Of a stretch of 64,000 bases of DNA, positions 54,790-64,000 are shown one piece after another (positions within the stretch are counted from its first letter, which is position 1; each line of letters begins with the position of its first letter). The stretch covers positions 73,820,643 to 73,884,642 of the forward strand of contig CM049307.1 in assembly GCA_026874595.1 (NCBI GenBank), in the 5' to 3' direction. The stretch comes from Sipunculus nudus. Its lineage: Eukaryota; Annelida; Sipuncula; Golfingiida; Sipunculidae. The notes under the pieces are model-generated. The model made no database searches. It worked only from the letters and a program-made list of their open reading frames with translations, and was not told where the DNA came from. The position numbers were made by a program, and so were the translations under genes.

Positions 54790-56600
54790 CTAATTACAAC
54801 AATTATCTTACATGCAAGTAAAATTACGAGAAATATCAGGTAGTGTATTATTAAACACCGAAGTCAGCGTTAATAATAATAGGCGCGACATGTTAGATAT
54901 TCGAGTTAATTGGGGGAAGTTCATATCAGTAGTATCATAATAGCTTAATGACAAATTTTACTAATAATTTTGATTTTGTTCCAGCAGTAATAGTTGTACT
55001 TGTTCTTTATGTGCCAGGCTTCACGGCATCATTTGGTAGTCCTGAAAGTGTGACGGCGGTCGGAGGCTTGCCACATTATCTTCAGAGATATCAAATTATG
55101 ATGATGGATAGGGATGACGCTAACGCCCATCCCTCAACAAATCAAAGGCTCTAAATTCTCTTAAATAAACCATTTCATTGTACTGCAGCCGGCACATCCA
55201 GTCAACCTGGCCGCCCCGAATTCAAGACGAGCGCGCTTTATGGTGTGAAAATGCCTGGAGGCAATGGGCTTCTACATCGCCGGACGATAAACATCTAAAA
55301 TAACGACTCAGACTGCCTATTTCCAAGACGTTCGATCCTCCCCAACATTTTGTTCTTCTCTCTGTGCGCGTACGATGTCGGGTATAATTTAAATTATATA
55401 GAAATGAGAGCAGTTAATCATTTCATGTAAACTGATAAGAAGCAATACTAAAATATCCTCTTTATTGAAATTATAATTCCAAGCACAAAATAAAAGATAC
55501 ATAAAATCGTAAATTTTCCTACCCATGCACATCATGTATATTAAATATCGTATTTTAAATAACGTATGTGCATGTATGTAACACGGTTGACCTGAATATG
55601 TCTGCTCCTAAAAATTTTCTTTGATCAAACTTTGTGCTGGAGAACGTGACAAGATTTCATGAGAAGCCCTTGGCGGGAGGATATGCTCCGAAGCTGGTCA
55701 TGCTAGCGTAAGCAAGCCCCTACGCACACATACACACACGCACCCATCAATTTACTCCACAAATAATTTATTTGTACACCATCCTATCCCGGTGTAATAC
55801 TCAAAAACGTTTTTGGGGTGTGCTATAATATGGGAAAGTACGTCAGTTTAGGTAATTATGTACACCGATAAGGGATTCGCAAAACCCCCACATGCAGAGA
55901 GGTAGTAAAGGTAAATTTAAAAGATTATTCCAACAGCTGCACTTACTACGAGATCATGAAACTCGCTATTATAGAAGTAAATTTCATATACCACATGATT
56001 ATGCCTGACACGCAAGCCCGGGCGATATTGCTTGTGGAATCTAAATTCTTATTATCAGAAACGCAAGTGGTGTCAAGATAACCTAAAATGAATGATAACA
56101 TCAACATTCAGAATAACAGTTTTCTAGTGATTATTCGCAAATGGAATGTTGATGGGCTGCCAGCGGGAGCTATAACTCTCCTAATACTGCTGAACTTACA
56201 GCAGATTACAAGTTTTGGATCTAGCAAACTTTCGACAGTTTTGTAAAGGGTTCATTAGCTAGATAAATCATATTTTTTTTGTTTATTTTTATTTCTTTCT
56301 CGGATAATTTAAATAAATGTGTAGCTAGTGGAAAGATGGGAGAATGTGACAATTATTTCAAGGAACCAATTAGTTTTCTCTTAGAAATTAGTCGACTTTG
56401 ATATGTTCCATATTTATTTCAGATTGTATGTCTCGAAAATAAATTGTTTGGAGTGGATTTCTCTTTTTTAATTGACAAAACATTTCATATACATGTACTT
56501 ACAAAACAACATAAAACATTAAAGAAAAGACATCAATTCACGTAACAAAGGCACACAACTACACATAACCATAGCACAAAATGATACGTTTCTGTAAAAG
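54790..56600. other. Intergenic DNA
   Basis: A 68-codon plus frame (54948-55154) overlaps nothing recognisable. The rest is AT-rich with no features seen. Confidence 0.4.
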
Positions 56601-56607
56601 GCAATGC

Positions 56608-56608
<1 letters not shown>

Positions 56609-56649
<41 letters not shown>

Positions 56650-56655
56650 ATAATT

Positions 56656-56687
<32 letters not shown>

Positions 56688-56690
56688 AAC
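56609..56690. repeat. (TA)n microsatellites
   Basis: Two TA tracts separated by a short AATTTATATAAA spacer. A short (CA)n follows at 56887-56914. Confidence 0.9.
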
Positions 56691-56989
56691 AGATCTAACG
56701 CTAATTTAATATATTTTTAAAACTGCTTCATAAATGTAAGTATCCACTCTTTGTATTATGTTACTCCATTTCTCTTTATGTACCTAACTCTTTCCACTTT
56801 ACTTGGCTATCCTATTTTCTATATCTTCAGTAGACTTAATATAGTACACACAGCTTAATATGTTTGGTTCCTGATGCTGGTATCTGCACACACACACACA
56901 CAAACACACACACATATATATCTTTAAAAACCTTTTAAACCCAATATCTTCCCTTCACAAAATTTTTGTCACTGGCTAAAATGTCACTC

Positions 56990-57950
56990 AGACTCTTTCA
57001 TAAACTCGAATCTTTTTGCAAATCCAGAACAAATGACCAGTTGTTTCAGAATCTATCTTACAAAAGGAACATGAAGCATCTGTTTGGTTATTAATTTTAA
57101 CCAGGAAAGGATTTAAAGTCAATTTCCTGTGTAGAACTCTGAGACTGAAAGTATCTGAGCTTGCTATTGATTGTAATTGTATATATCTCTTTAGAGGACT
57201 GCATTATATATTCATCTGTCACACATAGTTCTGCTTTCCATTTACTGCATATTCAGAGGTTCAGCAGATATATTATTCATAACGTTTTTCATAAATTTGC
57301 TCTGAAAATTTTTTGCTTTTTTAATATTTGAAGAATAGTTATTTTTTTCTGAAATGTTTAAATTTTCAATCTTTTGAATATGTTCTTTCAAGGCTAGTGA
57401 TATTGTGCTCACTCATCCATAATACTCTAAAATATTAGGTTTACAGTAAAATATTTTGCAACATTCAATAAAATCGAAAATCTAGTTTTATCTTTATCAT
57501 AAATAACAATATCTCTTATAAATACTATTCCTTTCTATGCAATTGTTCTTATGAAAACCATTTTGTGGTAAATTTTTAATAACAGAATCGAACCATTATG
57601 GCTGATCTAACAGATTGCTTATTTTATCCTCCGATTCAAAATAGTATATTGCCCAGCTTGAAAAAACCGCGCACCAAAATGGACTACATTTTGATATAAT
57701 TTTCTCAATATCCTGAGCATTAATATCACTTCTAGTATATATACATTTTTCCTTCATATCATTTAAAACAAATTCTGTCCAAGTTTGAAGTTCATTTCCT
57801 TCAAACAACCTTTTTATCCAATTTGTTATCAGTAAAATATTTTTACTTTCAAAGTGAACCATAGCCAATCCACCCCTATCTTTCAAGTTATTCATTATAT
57901 TCCTTTTAATTTTATCAGCCCCTCCAATTCAGGAGGGGATTTCTTCAGGT
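56990..57950 (-). mobile_element. Dead LINE-type retrotransposon 3' end
   Basis: Two fragments of a non-LTR reverse transcriptase C-terminus lie in order on the minus strand. The first (57596-57935) reads DKIKRN, then KDRGGLAMVHFES and NWIKRLFEG, the post-RT pattern K-I-K-R...G-G-L-x-M-V-x-x-x-x...W-I-R-R-L. The second (57010-57155) reads RVLHRKLTLNPF and a CSFCK...ETTGHLFWIC zinc knuckle (C-x2-C-x8-H-x4-C), which sits at the end of such ORFs. Stops, including a TGA just upstream of the first fragment, and shifts break the frame. RT and endonuclease domains are absent, so it is 5'-truncated and inactive. Confidence 0.7.
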
Positions 57951-58740
57951 CTCTATATTACCTCTTATATATGCAGTAGGTATACAGATGCCAAATTTCT
58001 AAAAATATAAGATTATTTAATTAATATTTCCGCTACATTTAACCAAATAAAGCACAATTACCTCTATCTACATGTATCAATCATTCTTTTACGTAAGAAA
58101 GAATGACATATCTTAAATCCTGTTTTTTTCGCGTTAAGATAACATTTATTGATAAAGTTGAATCAATGGCCAGTTAAAGGAAAATGAATCATCAGTTAAT
58201 TTACCTTTATTATTGTTTTTAAAAACAGCTTGTTTTAGAGTTAATCTCTTCACTTCCACTTTTTCCTTTGTCCGGCAGAGCTGATTGTTTTTGAACCATT
58301 CAACTTCAGCTTCGGAGTATTATAGTAATTACCACTAACACCGGTCAATCAACGTCTTGATCAGCTGGCCTCCGTGATTCATTCCTAACTAAATCAATCA
58401 TTGTTCATATTTATTGATTTTAAAGATATAAAAAATTGCGCACATTTTCATTAGGAGATGAGATTTGTGTTAGTTGTGATGATCATAAATAATTTGCAAC
58501 AGTTGAAGGGCAGCTGAACTACATTGAGTAAAACTGCACCAAAATATAATTTTAAAGCTAATTTAAAAATGGACTTATTGCGAAAACAAATATATAATCT
58601 TTCAAAGCTTGTGAGTATTGAACGCTTGGAGTTCATCAATGGATAAAGACCCTGTTAAGAGTTCAATTAGAAAACATGATTTATCTTGAGTAGCACACAG
58701 ATGTCAAGTCTCCACTGACAAAAACCACTTCCAAGACAGA
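57951..58740. other. Intergenic DNA
   Basis: AT-rich; nothing recognised. Confidence 0.45.
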
Positions 58741-59480
58741 AAAACGCTCAAGTTGATCCGGGCAGATTTCTGTGTGGAGAGTAAACCACGTGACGTCCAC
58801 GTTGCGCGCGTGGATGCCATGGGCCAGACGCTTGGCGTGGCAAGTACCTTCTTTCGTGGCTTCATGACCGGAATAAGCAACCATCCTGGTTGTCGATTTA
58901 TGCCCCTTCGCTTCCAATTTACTCCTTATTTGGGCCCGAGGGTGTCGTTGGAAGTCCTATTTGGACGGTACCCGGGGGAGCGGCATGCATGCTTTGGATT
59001 TAGCCGTCCCCAGCTACGACAAAGAATGAAATTACAGACCCTTTTCTGATACGAATGTTGGCATTTCCGTCGGTAGCGGGGGCCATTAACTGTCATTGCT
59101 CCAAAATGCCACCGCGATTGCCCATTGGACGTAAGGCAGAGACCATACCACAGAGTCCAGTGGAAGGATTTCTTCGGAAGTGGTTACTCAGGCCGGCGCG
59201 CCGACTTGCGCATTACTCTCTAGATAATCTTCTCTCTGTTGACGAACTTGGTGTTTTATTTGCCTAGACACCTTGTATTTGTAACCTTCATGTTATTAAT
59301 ATGCTTATGTCGTTATTAACAGGATGAGAGCTAGCACACTGTGTGCGTGGGCACCTAACTGAAGGATTAGGCTCCCTTCTTAGGCAGGCCACTAGGGCTT
59401 CCAAACTCAATTGTGCCGGGATAGTAACAGTGAATCTATGACAACGGCTTTGACGCCAGCGCTCCCAACGCAATTATGAC
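58741..59480. promoter_or_regulatory. GC-richer island, regulatory or exonic
   Basis: A 740-bp stretch clearly richer in GC and CpG than its flanks, with ACCACGTGACGTCCACG (58786-58802) and a GGCCGGCGCGCCG segment (59192-59204). Open frames occur on both strands (98, 78, 70 and 61 codons) with no recognisable domain. A CRE palindrome lies just beyond (59524-59531). It may be a promoter or CpG island of an unseen gene, a conserved non-coding element, or part of an unknown element. Confidence 0.3.
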
Positions 59481-60605
59481 ATTCCCAAAACTATTTAAAC
59501 AGTCTAAATAAACATGTTCCACATGACGTCACACAATATAAAAGGAACAGCCAAATAGAGCCTATATCTCTTCACCATGTTGAAACAATAGTCAGCCTCA
59601 ATTCTGTTTGACTTTGTACAGAACATTGTACTTCCAATGCCATATGCATAGGAAGCCCACACAAAATGAGTGTATGAAAAGGTAAAGCGTTCTGAAAAGA
59701 AAAGACCCCCTGTGTAAATGATCGTGAAATAAAATATTGCCATCCGGGCAATATTTTTTTTTAGAATTGATGTAAGAATGAATGCTGAAATTAACCTTAA
59801 ATATACATTTACCCTCATAACGTAAAGACAATCTCGGGTGTTAATAAGCGTTAGAAAGAGTAGCTTTAAAAAGTATACCAACCAGACATAGGTGTCAAGA
59901 AACCTTATATAATTTAAAAATAGGTTATGGGTGAAGATTCAACCTAAAAAAATTACGTGACGATACAGGCCGAAGCGTACATTTCATATAACTTCACACG
60001 AATGTCAGTCATATAACCCATCGGACCTGCCGTTATGGTCAGGAATTAACCAAACATACAGGGAGATTTAACTGTATATTGAGTTATTATGAAATCCTTT
60101 TCGCACATAATGGATGCTGATCCATTAAAAAAGATGAAAATATTTGTTTCCTCAATACGGTTTTCGATATGGCTACTCCTTCCACTCTGACGTCTCTGCA
60201 GACTCTCCTGCTTTAGAGGAGAAATCTGCCACTTAAGTCTGCTGCTCCCGTAGGTGTTCCTTTAATTCTGTGACTGCTTGGGAAGTTAAGGGTTTCATGA
60301 TTTTACTTTTCATCACACGTAGCCTATTTGAATTGGTGTGAACTTAAACACGTTTGCACGCATGACCGTTAATTAAACAAAATGGATATGGTATCCGACG
60401 AATAGGCTCTGCGTTGTTTACTTTATTATGTTCAAATCTAATTCCTTTTAGTCCCAAACTTGCGTAACAAAATATAAGAATATAAAAAAAACTGTAAACA
60501 AATAAAATGTATATACAGTAAAAACCATATACCTGGTAATCTGCTATACTATAATATATATATTAACTCTGAGCAGTAACTCAATGCATAAACGTGTATG
60601 ACACT
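59481..60605. other. Intergenic DNA
   Basis: A hydrophobic 125-codon minus frame (59504-59881) sits in AT-rich DNA and has no family pattern. Otherwise nothing seen. Confidence 0.4.
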
Positions 60606-60607
60606 CA

Positions 60608-60659
<52 letters not shown>

Positions 60660-60661
60660 AA
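60608..60661. repeat. (TA)n microsatellite
   Basis: About 26 TA units with one TTTATA interruption. Confidence 0.9.
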
Positions 60662-62470
60662 ATATTACGCGACTTTGGACATTGAAAATTAGTTTTGTAT
60701 TGTTATGATTTGAACATATACCGCTATATATCATGCGTATTAATCTTCTGCCATGATTTGAACCGGTAAAATTCGCAGTGTATATCAGGAATGTGTCCAC
60801 GTGAGCTCCTAGTCGTGTAAATAAAACATCCTCTAGGGCATTTTATATTTTGGCATCCAGCTGATGACGGGGTACAGATTTTGATAAATTGCAGAAGGCC
60901 CGCAGTTCACTCTAGTCACAGCAGATAATCCGCTCTAGTTTAGAGGCCTTTCTGCCATAAACTTGGCATTATTCTTCAATTGTCCTCCCCACCCCACTTA
61001 TTTTAAGAAAGGTTTCGGAATCTATGTATAACCCGGCTCCATGGCTATCATAAATTTGTTTCTGTTGACCCGAATGTCGCACATATTTTTTTCTCATAAG
61101 GAAACGGATTATTTGTCATACTCTTGGTCATATGTATATTTTTCTCTTTTTTCTTCATCTGAAGAAATTTTTCAAGAAAACTTCTGTCTTTTATCAACAC
61201 GAATATCCGCCATCCTCACAACAGAAATATACCAAATTATGTATAATATATCTTGTAAACTTGAATATTTTTTGTTATAATTTTCTTATAATGCTTGTGT
61301 TTCACTTCCGATATTTAACAGTGTGTTGTCGGAGACATCCCCGTTATATAATGCTGCAATGTTTCACGGTTCAATAATCAGATCACCCCCAGGATAAAGC
61401 GGCAGGTAACACCGATCAATATAGCCCATAGCCATATGACAAAATGGGAGTATATCCTTTGAATTAAAGATCATATAAGGTGAATCAGATTACCTCCGAA
61501 ATTTAATGGAATGTTCCATATATGTTGTCTTAACCCTCCATAAAATTTCAACATGTTCTGTTCAGGACTTTTCGTACTTTTCAAGAACAGTAAGATTTCG
61601 CCAGAAAAGACTTTCACTCAGGCAACTAAACTTGAAACAGATTTTCAGTGATTAGGTTTATATGATCACTCTTGAGATGTATTGATCTTTTTCAGAGAAA
61701 TTATGCAACATCGCAATACCCTGCGAAGGCTTAAGCAAACCTCTTCCCGTGCCTAACATTCTTTTCTCCAAAAATCAGCAGAATATCCTCTTACTTTTAA
61801 TAACAGTTTAATGGCCAATGCATATGCTATATAGTAAGCTGTATAGTTGTAATGATATTTTGTAGTCTATGTAGTTATAGAAAGTTCCTTAAACCACCAG
61901 TTCATATGTATTGTTGGTAAAAGATAAGAGAACTTGAAAGAAATTCTATTGTACAATGTTTGGTCTCGTTTGTGCTTATTTTATAAAAAATGAACGTTTA
62001 TAACAAGACAGTTTGAATTACTATTAGATGTCCATAAATAAGGCGATGGGAATAATTATAGAAAAAAGATAAATCTCGAATTTAGTTTTGAAGAGTAAAA
62101 TACCCAAGAATATTGCAGTAAAGTTGTCATTAAATGTATGGAACAGAAGACGTTCCTGCATATTGATTATACCTTAAATTATTTTAATCCAGATTAATGT
62201 AAAGAAAAAAATTATATCAGAGAATATCTTTGTGACATCGTGTATTTACCAATATAATTCCAGGAAAATAATGTTTTCTTCAGTCACAGTAACAAGCGAT
62301 ATTACTGGAAGAATGAACGACGGTAAGAATGAGTCGCAAATGTTACCTATATAAGTTAGAATAAAGCTCCAGAAAATTAAAATTATTGAAACACTATATA
62401 ACAAGTCTGATAGTCTAAATATATATTATACATATATCAGCATATATATAAACTTTATTGATAAATTTGG
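60662..62470. other. Intergenic DNA
   Basis: AT-rich; no gene or element ends recognised. Confidence 0.45.
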
Positions 62471-62479
62471 ATTAACACT

Positions 62480-63070
62480 ATTGCAAAAGGAGACGGCAAG
62501 AAACTTACGGGGCAATCAACCAATTTGCAGTAATGCATAGGACGAAATCTTGTAATTAACCATTAATTAAGAACCAACCAAGAGACCCTGTTTGCCTTCG
62601 GCAAATTACCACGGAGTGGCTTCGTTTTCTTTCAGCCTTTCTTCTTAATAAAGCCATGCCCAAGGCCACCGTGACCTCTGGTGGGAAGCCTCTAAAGGGA
62701 TCAGAGGTAGGTGTAGTACCTGTGACCACGTTAGATATTTTCAGCACCTGTTACAGGCTCGCTGATGAGTGTAATTAACCCATCGTTCCCTACACCTGGT
62801 GGTCGGTGAGGCCTAATCAAGCAGGGGAAATGGGCATTAATTAAGTTTGGGTTTCTCAATGGGAAAACAAAAATGCCTGTAAAATCACTTACGTGACGTC
62901 TTAGTGCCCCTTAGAAGGTACCCGGCCGGGAAATTGATGTTGGCACAACTTCATTTTCGGCTCCAACCTTGTTAGCTCGTGGCATGCCTCATACCTTTAT
63001 GAGAGAAAATCTTACTCTCCGCTTCCTGTGTTCTTCGACCCGCTAGATAATGCACTTTGATCCCATGCAC
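62480..63070. promoter_or_regulatory. Possible regulatory island 5 with TAATTA sites
   Basis: A balanced, non-repetitive stretch. Homeodomain-type sites cluster in it: GTAATTAACCATTAATTAAG (62552-62571), TGTAATTAACCC (62770-62781) and GCATTAATTAAG (62834-62845), plus CRE-like ACGTGACGTC (62890-62899). The 63-codon minus frame here shows no domain. Such composition is typical of conserved non-coding elements near developmental genes, but conservation cannot be judged from one sequence. Confidence 0.35.
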
Positions 63071-63111
63071 GTCATAAATTTTGAATAAGCCACATATATC
63101 CATTTATATAA

Positions 63112-63112
<1 letters not shown>

Positions 63113-63158
<46 letters not shown>
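63113..63158. repeat. (TA)n microsatellite
   Basis: About 22 TA dinucleotides. Confidence 0.9.
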
Positions 63159-63160
<2 letters not shown>

Positions 63161-63594
63161 GAATTTGTTTGTCCATGCAAGCAATTGTTTAACAGTTCAA
63201 CATGGTATGGAGCATAGTGTAAAAGTTATATGAGGAACATGTTTCATTTCATAAGGTAATGTATCGTTAGAGCCCTATTAGTCAGCTGTTATGAGAGGAG
63301 TGGTGCAAAAAATGAAAGAAGCATTAAACTTGGCATAATAGTTGTCCAGACCATACTCAATGTTTTCAGATATGAGGCCAAGCGGAATTCATCTTTCCCT
63401 GGTCAAATTAGGAGCTTAATGTGTCTGTTAAGAAAAGTTAGGATTTTTAAAAATCAACGAACATGATATAAAATTTTGCTATCAACTTAATATTCATGTA
63501 AACCTATGTTAGTGCCATTGGGAAATATCAAAAGGTTGTGCTGAACTTTAATATACATGTATTTAATCACCATGTCTGTTCAACGAAAAGACTA
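63159..63594. other. Intergenic DNA
   Basis: Nothing recognised. Confidence 0.45.
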
Positions 63595-64000
63595 TATTTT
63601 AGCACAGTATTCAACAAATAAGTTTTACCATTCGATGTGCTGGTAAAAAGGCAATAAAACCAGAATTCAATCGCAGCATCATCATACAGACCTGAAAACT
63701 CATAAAAACGAATTCCTCGACTTCAGAATCATAGAAACAGTGCTATCACTGAAGACACGGAAAAAAACCCCCTATAGAACCCACTCTCATAGCAAAAAAG
63801 GTTATAGAGCCTTGGTCGCCAGTAGAGAGAGCCAAGCGTTTTACCACTCATTATACAGAAAACGATGCATAGTGTACAAATACTTAAAATTAACATAAAT
63901 ATTAAATTTTAGCACAGTATTCAACAAATAAGTTTAACGATTCGATGTGCTGGTAAAAAGGCACTAAAACCAGAACTCAATCACAGCATCATCATACAGA
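63595..64000. repeat. 310-bp direct repeat cut by the window edge
   Basis: The segment TTTTAGCACAGTATTCAACA through CAGCATCATCATACAGA (63597-63690) recurs at 63907-64000 with about five differences, giving a 310-bp period. The unit contains, on the minus strand, TGAGTGGTAAAACGCTTGGC and TGGCGACCAAGG (about 63803-63851), which look like the A box and decayed B-box region of a tRNA-derived SINE. The array may continue to the right. Confidence 0.75.

Noticed and set aside
59504-59881. 125-codon hydrophobic minus-strand ORF
   Set aside because: AT-rich composition explains the Phe/Ile/Leu/Tyr content; no transmembrane family pattern or splice context is visible.
56609-63158. TA tracts as telomeric or centromeric sequence
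   Set aside because: They are short simple (TA)n microsatellites scattered through the window.

Overview
This is an animal nuclear genome window, most likely from a mollusc and plausibly a bivalve. The sequence is AT-rich, has exons with canonical GT-AG introns, and is dominated by repeats: long (TA)n tracts, minisatellites, tRNA-derived SINEs, LTR-like elements, hAT- and Harbinger-type MITEs, and tandem-core elements beginning with an AGCTCAGCTGA hairpin. The mollusc assignment is an inference from repeat style. The animal assignment is firm, because the one recognisable gene is a metazoan germ cell-less (GMCL1) gene.

Layout. Positions 1-6720 (minus strand) hold the 5' part of GMCL1: coding exon 1 (6284-6411), exon 2 (1222-1345) and exon 3 (516-612). 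The splice phases are compatible, and the gene continues past the left edge of the window. Its 4.9 kb first intron carries a hAT-type MITE with an 8-bp target duplication (2176-3070) and a foldback element about 2 kb long (4020-6062). From about 6.7 kb to the right edge I recognise no complete gene. 

Region 7-24 kb: an AGCTCAGCTGA element, a G-rich GGATCC element, an endonuclease fragment, an LTR-like copy next to a SINE, a 37-bp minisatellite, a Harbinger-like element with a MADF-like peptide inserted in an older repeat, a 6-unit tandem array, a GC-rich ORF block, a Harbinger-type MITE and an extremely CpG-rich MITE. 

Region 24-48 kb: quiet AT-rich DNA, two full-length LTR-like copies and one truncated copy, a 1.6 kb minisatellite with a 566-codon open frame, and a second AGCTCAGCTGA array in inverse orientation to the first. 

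Region 48-64 kb: quiet DNA with several GC-richer islands that look like regulatory sequence (CRE palindromes, TAATTA sites), a dead LINE 3' end, one weak candidate exon, and a 310-bp direct repeat at the right edge.

Functionally, only GMCL1 can be discussed as a gene. It is expected to encode a BTB-domain nuclear-envelope protein that acts as a Cullin-3 substrate adaptor. The rest reads as a repeat-rich intergenic region with possible cis-regulatory islands. Most calls to the right of 6.7 kb rest on repeats compared within the window and on terminal-repeat or target-site logic, not on database matches.
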